From Dialister sp. UBA734 (GTDB lineage Bacteria; Bacillota; Negativicutes; Veillonellales; Dialisteraceae), in assembly GCA_002297935.1 (NCBI GenBank), contig DBLC01000056.1:3888-12922 (forward strand): DNA of 9,035 nucleotides. The letters are read 5' to 3'. A program made the translations under genes and the position numbers. Under the pieces are notes generated by a model. It ran no database searches. It saw only the letters and a program-made list of their open reading frames with translations, and was not told where the DNA came from. Below, in pieces: positions 1-6,080 of this stretch (position 1 is the stretch's first letter; every line of letters begins with the position of its first letter).

Positions 1-202
1 CGAAGGCTGAGGGGGCAGCGCAAGCGGTATACTTCGCCATGAACATCTCACGCGATCCCGGTGATACCCGCTCCAAACGGTAAATGCGAAGTCACTAGTC
101 ATTTTTATCACTACGGTGTATGTCACCGAGTTCGCGTGATATGTTCATGGTGAAGTATACCGCTAGAGCATCCCCCTCTTGTGTTCTCCCCCGACGGGGG
201 AG
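1..202. repeat. A1: long imperfect inverted-repeat element
   Basis: Arms 9-66 and 121-178 pair in one register with no gap: 49 of 58 positions are Watson-Crick and two more are G-U, around a 54-base loop. Both arms carry AGCGGTATACTTC in opposite directions (24-35 and 163-152 cores). The right end adds a perfect hairpin, CTCCCCC-GAC-GGGGGAG (186-202). The left end continues to the window edge with CGAAGGCTGAGGGGGCAGC, the second half of the same composite hairpin seen complete at 4212-4253, so the element is cut by the window. No open frame of note lies inside. It could be a MITE-like mobile unit or a structured RNA. Confidence 0.85.
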
Positions 203-311
203 ATAAAACGCTATAGCTGATACGGCTTGCAACATTTACCATGTTTCCACAAGTCTGTTAGCCTCGATTCTGCTACCAGCGTTCTTTTCTCTAGCGTTGG
301 CCTCTCTATCA
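203..311. other. Intergenic stretch with nothing recognised
   Basis: Between element A1 and the REP-like hairpin I see no gene and no clear hairpin. It contains scattered TAGCG-type words that recur in the other repeats. Confidence 0.5.
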
Positions 312-345
312 GTCATCCTGAGCCGCCCGTAGGGCGATGTCGAAG
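312..345 (+). repeat. Short REP-like palindrome
   Basis: GTCATCCTGAGC.. then the hairpin CGCCC-GTA-GGGCG (324-336) and GATGTCGAAGG. The GTCATCCTGAG..CGAAGG frame resembles short repeats common in many bacterial genomes. Only one copy is in the window, so repeat status is inferred from resemblance. Confidence 0.5.
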
Positions 346-370
346 GTAAATAAACTTACACCTTATTTAG

Positions 371-508
371 TGCCCCCTTTTGGGGAAAGGTGGTAGACTT
401 GTCTACCAAAAGGGGCAGCTCTAGCGGAATGAAACACCATGTTCCTCTACTCCCCCAATGATACCCGCTCCTAGCGGTGAACAGGTGTCATTAGCGGTTT
501 TTCCCGCT
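371..508 (+). repeat. A2: composite hairpin element related to A1
   Basis: A hairpin formed by TGCCCCCTTTT (371-381) and AAAAGGGGCA (408-417), with an inner perfect stem GGTAGAC-TT-GTCTACC (392-407), is followed by AGCTCTAGCGGAATGAAAC (417-435). The later part TGATACCCGCTCCTAGCGG (459-477) matches 62-79 of A1. The element ends with AGCGG-TTTTTC-CCGCT (493-508). It has the same order of modules as A1, A3 and A4 but a different first hairpin sequence. Confidence 0.75.
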
Positions 509-557
509 TGAAATGAGACTTTCCGTTTTAGTATACTCTCAATTGACTCCAATAATA

Positions 558-674
558 CTAATCCCTAGCCACTTACCCCTAATTCTTTTTTTAAAAGCAT
601 AGCGTTTACCATAAAAATAAGGATTAGCAGCCAGAGAGTAGAAAACATCCTAATCCCTAGCTACTAATCCCTAG
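558..674. repeat. CTAATCCCTAG short repeats after ychF
   Basis: The exact 11-mer CTAATCCCTAG occurs at 558-568, 650-660 and 664-674, just downstream of the ychF stop. It occurs once more at 6053-6063, just downstream of the rimO stop. Confidence 0.8.
611..656 (-). terminator. Possible weak terminator of ychF
   Basis: Read on the minus strand, GGATTAG (656-650) can pair with CTAATCC (627-621), followed by TTATTTTTAT. The stem is only seven pairs and AT-rich with a 22-base loop, so it is weak. One stem half is the recurring CTAATCCCTAG word. Confidence 0.35.
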
Positions 675-687
675 TTACTCAATGCAA

Positions 688-1794
688 TTACACATTAAAT
701 CTAAAGTACGCAATATCTCCGTCCTGGATGATATAGTCTTTTCCTTCCACCCGGAGCAAGCCTTTTTCACGAACGGTGGCATAGGAACCGCAAGCCATCA
801 GGTCTTTGTAAGACACGATTTCGGCGCGAATGAAGCCACGTTCGATATCGCTGTGAATCTTACCAGCGGCCTTCGGTGCCTTGGTGCCAGCTCTGACGGT
901 CCAGGAGCGGCATTCATCAGGACCTACGGTGAAGAAATTGATCAGCCCCAGCATGGAGTAAGCGGTGCGAATCAGCCGATTGAGGCCCGGTTCTTCTTCG
1001 CCCAAATCTTCCAAGAAGGCTTTCGCTTCTTCTGGGTCCAGTTCGGATACTTCCTGTTCAATTTCTGCAGAAATCGGTACCCACTTAGCCCCTTCTTTTT
1101 CAGCCTGGGCCGCAGCGGCCTGCACATATGGGTTAGCCGTCGGGTCAGAAATATCATCTTCTGCCACGTTCAGTACATACAGCACAGGCTTCAAGGTAAT
1201 CAGGTTCAATTCCTTCAGAATCGCCAAATCATCTTCCGACAGGTCCAGTGCTCTAGCAGGAGTTCCTTCCTGCAGGGCATTGTACACCTTTTCCAATACA
1301 GGCAAGTCCGCCTTGGCTTCCTTGATTCCTGCCTGGGCCAGTTTGGCAGTCTTTGTCTTTTTCTTGTCTACGCTTTCCAAATCAGCCAGACAAAGTTCTG
1401 TATTGATGATATCCATATCACGGACTGGGTCAATATTTCCTTCTACATGGGTGATGTCATCATTAACAAAACAACGAACCACATGGGCAATGGCATCGGT
1501 TTCACGGATATGGCTCAGGAACTGATTTCCCAACCCTTCGCCCTTGGACGCACCGGCCACCAGGCCAGCGATATCAACGAAACGAGTGAATGCCGGTGTG
1601 GTCTTCTTCGGTTGGAACATGTCCGCCAGATCATAAATGCGATGGTCCGGTACTTCCACCACGCCTACGTTCGGTTCAATGGTGCAGAAAGGAAAATTCG
1701 CCGCCTCTGCTCCGGCTTTGGTGATGGCATTGAACAACGTACTCTTCCCCACATTCGGAAGACCCACAATGCCGATCTGTAAATTTGTACTCAT
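688..1794 (-). CDS. ychF: YchF/OLA1-family redox-regulated ATPase
   Basis: A 368-residue protein, close to the usual 360-370 of this family of Obg-related P-loop NTPases. Members bind the ribosome and nucleic acid, prefer ATP over GTP, and are linked to stress and translation control in the cytoplasm. The P-loop GLPNVGKST is at residues 11-19, the switch II DIAG at 74-77, and a degenerate G4 (NVAED, about 209-213) replaces the NKxD of true GTPases, as is normal for YchF. A coiled-coil region covers about 135-195, and a C-terminal TGS domain (about 284-367) contains INFFTVGPDE and ends GDIAYFRFNV. The ATG at 1794 has GAGG at 1800-1803, five bases upstream. No intact gene overlaps it; the long open frame opposite it on the plus strand is a shadow. 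It lies about 100 bp downstream of the four-helix-bundle gene and could be read from its own weak promoter or by read-through. Confidence 0.97.
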   Translation of the reverse strand: MSTNLQIGIVGLPNVGKSTLFNAITKAGAEAANFPFCTIEPNVGVVEVPDHRIYDLADMFQPKKTTPAFTRFVDIAGLVAGASKGEGLGNQFLSHIRETDAIAHVVRCFVNDDITHVEGNIDPVRDMDIINTELCLADLESVDKKKTKTAKLAQAGIKEAKADLPVLEKVYNALQEGTPARALDLSEDDLAILKELNLITLKPVLYVLNVAEDDISDPTANPYVQAAAAQAEKEGAKWVPISAEIEQEVSELDPEEAKAFLEDLGEEEPGLNRLIRTAYSMLGLINFFTVGPDECRSWTVRAGTKAPKAAGKIHSDIERGFIRAEIVSYKDLMACGSYATVREKGLLRVEGKDYIIQDGDIAYFRFNV

Positions 1795-1897
1795 ATTATC
1801 CTCGATTTTCTCGCTTATCTTACATAGTCATAAAACGGATACGTAAAGGGTTATAACTTTGAGCTTAGGCTTATCAAACAATGCTATGCAACCCGTA

Positions 1898-2344
1898 TCA
1901 AAAGGTTAGCCCTTCGGGCAGGTTATTTTCCACAATCGCCTTACTTCCATAGATTTCAGGTTCTTCTTTACATCGAGAATCACTTGTCATATTCATCCCC
2001 AGCTTACGAATCATTTGATTAATAAGCCATTGTACCAAACCGATTCTCTTCAATGCACTCGTAAGTACCGTATCTTGTGGCAAATGTAAATCCAAGCAAT
2101 ACAAAAGTTGCGTATCCAATTCATAAGCAGAACCACGGGCGATGTAAAGAAAATGAAGATAATCCTTTACCGTTCCCCGCCCTTGTCCTTCTGCAATATT
2201 TGCGCCAATAGATGCAACGGAACGCCTCATCTGGTCACAAAGATTATATTTTTCATATGGCGGAAGCCTATCAGCTATTTGGTATACCTCAGAAACTAAT
2301 ATCCTAGCCTCTTGCCATACTCGTAAATCCCGATAACTAGCCAT
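1898..2344 (-). CDS. Four helix bundle protein (23S rRNA intervening-sequence/S23 family)
   Basis: A 148-residue protein with the family signatures YRDLRVWQ (4-11), QMRRS (38-42), SIGANIAEG (45-53), FLYIARGS (65-72) and ELDTQL (75-80). Known members fold as a four-helix bundle that forms pentamers. They were first seen encoded in insertions within 23S rRNA genes of Leptospira and Coxiella, but most, as here, are stand-alone genes of unknown function. The Avd accessory protein of diversity-generating retroelements has a similar fold. Usual length is about 115-130, so the polar tail after residue 117 (with SDSRCKEEPE) is longer than normal. The ATG at 2344 has GAGGT at 2351-2355, six bases upstream. 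A possible promoter is TTGGTA (2401-2396) with TATAAA (2380-2375), though the 15-base spacing is short. There is no reverse transcriptase or template repeat in the window. The family call is firm; the role is unknown. Confidence 0.92.
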   Translation of the reverse strand: MASYRDLRVWQEARILVSEVYQIADRLPPYEKYNLCDQMRRSVASIGANIAEGQGRGTVKDYLHFLYIARGSAYELDTQLLYCLDLHLPQDTVLTSALKRIGLVQWLINQMIRKLGMNMTSDSRCKEEPEIYGSKAIVENNLPEGLTF

Positions 2345-2366
2345 ATATGTACCTCATGCCAAATGA

Positions 2367-2452
2367 TATAACCTTTTATACCCCTTATAACCTTGTACCA
2401 AGCGTATTACATCTCATTGTTTGCCATGCTTTATCTGCTCAATTATAACCTT
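2367..2452. promoter_or_regulatory. Three TATAACCTT direct repeats upstream of the four-helix-bundle gene
   Basis: The exact 9-mer TATAACCTT starts at 2367, 2386 and 2444. The first two are 19 bp apart and the third 58 bp further on, close to three times 19. Its minus-strand form AAGGTTATA sits around the candidate promoter. These may be regulator binding sites or only AT-rich chance repeats. Confidence 0.4.
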
Positions 2453-2497
2453 TTAATCTCTATCTTTATCCCACTACAAGCCGCTACAGGAAAAACG

Positions 2498-3736
2498 CTA
2501 TTTCCGTTCTGCTAATGCTTTCTTCATTCTTTCCACCGCTTCTTTGGTCAGTTCTGGGGTATTGAAAGAAGTGAGACGGACGTATCCTTCGCCGCAAGGA
2601 CCGAAGCCGGAGCCTGGTGTGCAGATGATTTCTGCTTCATTCAAAAGGAAATCAAAGAAATCCCAGCTGGTCATACCTTCCGGTACAGTGAGCCATACAT
2701 AAGGGCTGTTCACGCCGCCGCAAGCCGAGAGACCTGCTTCTTTGGCTCCTTCCAGAATGACTTTCGCATTATTTCTATAAATATCCAAAGTCGCCTGGAT
2801 CTGTTTCTGGCCTTCTTCGGTATAAATAGCTTCTGCCCCGCGCTGCACAATGTAAGAGCAGCCGTTGAACTTGGTGCACTGGCGGCGATCCCACAGAGAA
2901 TTAGCAGATACCTTTTCGCCCTTCTTGGTTTCCAGCATCAATTCCTTCGGCACTACGCAGTAACCGCAGCGAACACCGGTGAAGCCAGCGGTCTTGGAAT
3001 AGGACCGGAATTCGATAGCCACTTCCTTAGCCCCTTCGATTTCATAAATGCTGTGCGGCACGTCATCTTCGGTGATGAACGCTTCATAAGCGGCATCAAA
3101 GAAAATCACAGAACCAGTCTGCTTCGCATACCGAACCCACATGGTGAGATCCTTCTTATTCATAGCCGCACCGGTCGGGTTGTTCGGGGAGCACAGATAA
3201 ATAATCATCGGGTCATGAGACGGCAGATTGGCCTTGAAACCACATTCTTCATAACATGGCAAATATTCGAACCGTTCATACGCACCGCGAACAAACTTCC
3301 CACTTCTGCCAGCCATGACATTGCTGTCCACATACACCGGATACACTGGGTCAGTGATAGCTACGATATCGGATTCCGCAAAAATTTCCTGCATATTTCC
3401 TACATCGCACTTCGCGCCGTCGCTGACGAAAATTTCATCGGCAGAAATATCACAGCCTCTGTCCTGGAAATCATGCTTCGCAATGGCTTCGCGGAGAAAC
3501 AGATACCCCTGCTCCGGACCATACCCGCGGAACGTTTCCACATGTCCCATTTCCTCCACAGCCTTCTTCATGGCTTCGATGACCACCGGAGCCAAAGGCT
3601 GGGTCACGTCGCCGATGCCGAGGGAAATAATATTCGCATCCGGATGAGCTGCCTTGTACGCATCCTGCTTCTTACGAACTTCAGCAAACAGATACGCACC
3701 CTGAAGATTTAAATAGTTTTCATTGCAATGAGCCAT
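2498..3736 (-). CDS. dapL: LL-diaminopimelate aminotransferase
   Basis: A 412-residue class I/II fold PLP-dependent aminotransferase of the expected length (about 410). DapL converts tetrahydrodipicolinate directly to LL-2,6-diaminopimelate with glutamate as amino donor, bypassing the acylated DapD/C/E steps. It feeds meso-DAP for peptidoglycan and lysine synthesis in the cytoplasm. The N-terminal GAYLFAEV and ISLGIGDVTQPL (about residues 37-48) are typical of DapL. SDGAKCD (105-111) contacts the cofactor phosphate, SPNNPTG (183-189) and DAAYEAF (214-220) hold the pyridine ring, and SYSKTAGFTG (245-254) carries the Schiff-base lysine K248. Arg256 and the late FGPCGEGYVRLTSF segment complete the active site. 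The ATG at 3736 has GAGAGG at 3745-3750, eight bases upstream. It stands alone between repeat element C and a 153-bp gap, with no other lysine genes near. No strong terminator is seen after its stop, so read-through into the small downstream gene is possible. Confidence 0.97.
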   Translation of the reverse strand: MAHCNENYLNLQGAYLFAEVRKKQDAYKAAHPDANIISLGIGDVTQPLAPVVIEAMKKAVEEMGHVETFRGYGPEQGYLFLREAIAKHDFQDRGCDISADEIFVSDGAKCDVGNMQEIFAESDIVAITDPVYPVYVDSNVMAGRSGKFVRGAYERFEYLPCYEECGFKANLPSHDPMIIYLCSPNNPTGAAMNKKDLTMWVRYAKQTGSVIFFDAAYEAFITEDDVPHSIYEIEGAKEVAIEFRSYSKTAGFTGVRCGYCVVPKELMLETKKGEKVSANSLWDRRQCTKFNGCSYIVQRGAEAIYTEEGQKQIQATLDIYRNNAKVILEGAKEAGLSACGGVNSPYVWLTVPEGMTSWDFFDFLLNEAEIICTPGSGFGPCGEGYVRLTSFNTPELTKEAVERMKKALAERK

Positions 3737-3767
3737 AATAATCGCCTCTCGTTATAAATTTTTGTAC

Positions 3768-4006
3768 CTTAGGAAATAGATGCTGATAGACTGGTGACTT
3801 GTGACTGGTGACTAGAAATATCACGGAATACCGCTAACGCCAAAGCTGCTCGCTTTTGGCTACTAGCCGGATACAGACAATTCGCTAAAACGAAGTCCTG
3901 CGTTATCAGTCTATCCTTTCCAGTCACCAGTCTACCAGTCACGAGTCACCACATATCTATCATTTTCACGGATAGTGATGCACAAGTGTGCCTGATATTT
4001 CCTAAG
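3768..4006. repeat. Element C: inverted repeat with GTGACTGGTGACT arms
   Basis: The outer ends CTTAGGAAATA (3768-3778) and TATTTCCTAAG (3996-4006) are perfect inverted 11-mers. Inside, the left arm GACTGGTGACTTGTGACTGG (from 3789) is repeated in inverted, gapped form at about 3918-3955. The middle has a small hairpin, GCCAAA..TTTTGGC (3839-3860). It fills the leader of dapL and may affect its expression. No coding sequence is present. Confidence 0.75.
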
Positions 4007-4080
4007 TAAACCTAGACTTATTTATTTTAACATAAGAAAGAATGGTTCTCAAGGTCGATTAAACATACAGAAATATTCCA

Positions 4081-4118
4081 TAATAAAAAGCGGTGCTCTC
4101 CAATTATGATGCACCGCT
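4081..4118 (-). terminator. Rho-independent terminator downstream of cinA
   Basis: On the minus strand, AGCGGTGC (4118-4111) pairs perfectly with GCACCGCT (4096-4089), followed at once by TTTTTATTA. It lies about 207 bases after the cinA stop, so repeat A3 would lie in the 3' untranslated RNA. Confidence 0.75.
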
Positions 4119-4149
4119 ACTACCATTCTGAAAGGAATTGTATTTTATA

Positions 4150-4187
4150 TAAAAAAGGTATGGGACGCCTCCAAATTTGTGCGTCCC
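4150..4187 (-). terminator. Second terminator-like hairpin downstream of cinA
   Basis: On the minus strand, GGGACGC (4187-4181) pairs with GCGTCCC (4168-4162), then ATACC and TTTTTT (4156-4151). The five-base gap before the T run makes it weaker than the next one. Confidence 0.6.
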
Positions 4188-4211
4188 TAAGTAAGTTTAC
4201 ACCACTGTCTC

Positions 4212-4289
4212 GGCTCCCCTGTCGGGGGAGCTGCCGAAGGCTGAGGGGGCAGCTCTAGCGATATAAAACACCCACGGTACGACAATCCG
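4212..4289 (+). repeat. A3: composite hairpin repeat, plus-orientation copy
   Basis: Two hairpins in a row, CTCCCC-TGTCG-GGGGAG (4215-4231) and GCTGCC..GGCAGC (4230-4253), are followed by the box AGCTCTAGCGATATAAAAC and GGTACGACAATCCG (4276-4289). It matches 5974-5897 on the other strand over 78 positions without gaps, 70 identical. Confidence 0.9.
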
Positions 4290-4324
4290 TTATGGAACTA
4301 ATATCACTTCTAACTCCTCACTAC

Positions 4325-5569
4325 TCACTTCTCCCTGTCTTTTATGTATTTCATCACATAGTACAGTGCCTTCTCCGCCGCCCCATAGCGGACGCTTTTT
4401 CTGGAACCCATGAAGTGTTCTTCATAAACTTCTGTGCCATGGGTCCCTGACACGCCGATATAGACTAAGCCGGGCTGTTCGCCTCGTTCGCCCAATCCGG
4501 GACCGGCGTAGCCGGTAGTGGAAACAGCGATATCTGTTTCGTAGAGTTTCCGGCTACCTTCTGCCATTTGCTTGGCTACGTTGGCACTGACAGCGGTGTA
4601 TTTCGCAAGGGTATCTGCTTGGACCCCCAGCACTGCTTCTTTGGCTTCGTTCCAATAGGTCACGGCACTGCCTTTGAAATAGTTGGAGCTCCCCGGCAGG
4701 TCGGTCATCAGTTTCCCGATGAGCCCACCGGTGCAGGATTCGGCGGTGCTCATTGTCAGATGCTTTTCTTCCAGTAATTGTACCAGGTCTTTTCTCACAT
4801 TTTGCTCGATGTGATAGTCTGATACGGGAAGTCGTTTTTTAATTTCTTCTATCATTGGCGTCAAGAGAGACAAAGCCTGTTCTCCATTGTCTGCCTTGGC
4901 AGTCACACGAAGGGCGATGTATCCCGGTCTGGCCAGCATGGCTAAAGTGGGATTGGTCTGGGTCTTGATGAGATCCATGATTTTCTCTTCGATTTCTGCT
5001 TCTGTCATATTTGGAATGGGACAAATTACGGAGCGAATCACCCCTTGCGTTCCCAGTGCTTTTTCCAGGTAAGGCATCATGTAGGTTTCTGCCATGGTTT
5101 TCATTTCAAAAGGCGGCCCCGGCAGATGGACCAGCCATTTACCACCTTTGTGAATCACTGCCCCACTGGCGGAGCCGGCATCGTTGGGAAGAAGGTGTGA
5201 GCCTTCGGCAAACCAGGCTTGCCGTGCTAAAGAAGGTAGATAGGTCCTTCCCTTTTCTTTATAATAGGCTTCCAACCGATTCGATTCTTCTTGGTCTAAA
5301 AGAAACGGAACGCCCAGTGCGTCCGCCCCGGCTTTCTTGGTGATGTCTCCCTGGGTGGAACCCAGTCCCCCGGAGGTAATTACCAGGTCCGCTCTCCGAA
5401 GGGCCGTTTCAAAGGCATCTTTCATCCGCATGGGATTGTCGCCTACGGTGGTCATGTAGGCCACAGTAAATCCATGTTCGTTCAAAAATTGTGCCAACCA
5501 TTGGCTATTTTCATTGCCGATTTCTCCCAAGAGCAGTTCCGTGCCGGTGGTAATGATTTCAGTGATCAT
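4325..5569 (-). CDS. cinA: CinA: competence/damage-inducible protein A with C-terminal NMN deamidase domain
   Basis: A 414-residue two-domain protein of normal length. The N-terminal half is the COG1058 MoaB/MogA-like domain, with TTGTELLLGE (7-16), GGLGSTQGDIT (67-77) and LPGPPFE (149-155). In well-studied CinA proteins this domain hydrolyses ADP-ribose or recycles pyridine nucleotides. A KH-like linker follows at about 180-250. The C-terminal half is PncC-like nicotinamide-mononucleotide deamidase, with STAESCTGG (274-282), Tyr305/Lys310 in VTYWNEAK, and TTGYAGPG (351-358). GGLGSTQGD differs from the common GGLGPT..DD by S for P and G for D, so the N-terminal activity may be altered (inference). 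The ATG at 5569 has an excellent AAGGAGG about eight bases upstream. cinA is often near recA or pgsA, but neither is present here. It lies about 500 bp after rimO, with two repeat elements but no clear terminator between. Two terminator-like hairpins lie after its stop. Confidence 0.96.
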   Translation of the reverse strand: MITEIITTGTELLLGEIGNENSQWLAQFLNEHGFTVAYMTTVGDNPMRMKDAFETALRRADLVITSGGLGSTQGDITKKAGADALGVPFLLDQEESNRLEAYYKEKGRTYLPSLARQAWFAEGSHLLPNDAGSASGAVIHKGGKWLVHLPGPPFEMKTMAETYMMPYLEKALGTQGVIRSVICPIPNMTEAEIEEKIMDLIKTQTNPTLAMLARPGYIALRVTAKADNGEQALSLLTPMIEEIKKRLPVSDYHIEQNVRKDLVQLLEEKHLTMSTAESCTGGLIGKLMTDLPGSSNYFKGSAVTYWNEAKEAVLGVQADTLAKYTAVSANVAKQMAEGSRKLYETDIAVSTTGYAGPGLGERGEQPGLVYIGVSGTHGTEVYEEHFMGSRKSVRYGAAEKALYYVMKYIKDREK

Positions 5570-5627
5570 GGTGTATTCCTCCTTTTATATGACAAGGTTC
5601 TCAAATGGGATGATTGACGCTAAATAA

Positions 5628-5811
5628 ATAATCCCCTTCCGTTGGAAGGGGATAGGACTTAAGCGTAGCGAAAAGTCCAGGGGATAGCTCGATGTAGCGA
5701 TATGAAAACCTTTTACCTCTACGCATTTAACCGTCCTTTCTAGCGGCTAGTCTAACAAAGTTTCTTCGTCTTCCTATCCCCCCTGCCCCCTTCCTAAGGA
5801 AGGGGGTAGAT
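5628..5811 (+). repeat. B1: 184-bp structured repeat, first copy
   Basis: Hairpin CCCCTTCC-GTT-GGAAGGGG (5633-5651), then GGACTT..AAGTCC (5655-5678), AGGGGATAGCT, the box TAGCGATATGAAAACC (5695-5710), CTAGCGGCTAG (5740-5750), and an end hairpin CCCCCTTCC..GGAAGGGGG. The same order recurs at 8602-8790 in the same orientation. It lies 59 bases before the cinA start. Confidence 0.9.
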
Positions 5812-5820
5812 AGCAATAAT

Positions 5821-5988
5821 TTCGCTAGCGTCACTTGTTTTTTTATTTAAGCAATGACTATTAGGAAAATATCGCTAGGAGCGGGCAGCACCGAATCGGA
5901 TTGTCGTACCATTAGTGTTTCATACCGCTTGCGCTGCCCCCTCAGCCTTTGGCAGCTCCCCCGACAGGGGAGCCAAGTCGCTAGCGAA
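5821..5988 (-). repeat. A4: composite hairpin repeat with terminal inverted repeats
   Basis: The inverted partner of A3 occupies 5897-5974. Beyond it the element has TTCGCTAGCG at 5821-5830 and the same ten bases inverted at 5988-5979, each followed inward by ACTTG within a few bases. This gives MITE-like ends about 168 bp apart. Read on the minus strand it also holds the CCCGCTCCTAGCG box (5885-5873) seen in A2. It abuts B1 with only nine bases between. Confidence 0.8.
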
Positions 5989-6052
5989 GAAATTAATTTC
6001 AGTCACTTGATATGACATCGCTTGTCAGTTAACCTTACGGGACTCCTATTTC

Positions 6053-6080
6053 CTAATCCCTAGGGCCTAGCTACTAATCT
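6053..6080. repeat. CTAATCCCTAG repeat overlapping the rimO stop
   Basis: CTAATCCCTAG (6053-6063), then GGCCTAG and CTACTAATC, closely matches the array at 650-670. The last part overlaps the rimO stop codon (6076-6074). Confidence 0.7.

Noticed and set aside
682..1782. 366-codon open frame on the plus strand opposite ychF
   Set aside because: It mirrors ychF codon structure, has no family motifs and no ribosome binding site, while the minus strand encodes a complete YchF.
1817..1846. TTACGT and TAAGAT with 18-base spacing as the ychF promoter
   Set aside because: Both boxes are poor matches and several alternatives exist in the same AT-rich stretch, so it cannot be supported.
1909..1919. 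GCCC-TTC-GGGC hairpin as a terminator of the four-helix-bundle gene
   Set aside because: The stem is four pairs, lies inside the coding region, and the T run after it is short and delayed.
3053..3712. 219-codon plus-strand frame opposite dapL
   Set aside because: It overlaps the catalytic core of a clearly intact dapL, with no motif or start signal of its own.
3786..3955. GTGACTGGTGACT repeats as a possible CRISPR array
   Set aside because: Repeat units are too short and irregular, there are no uniform spacers, and the arms are inverted rather than direct.
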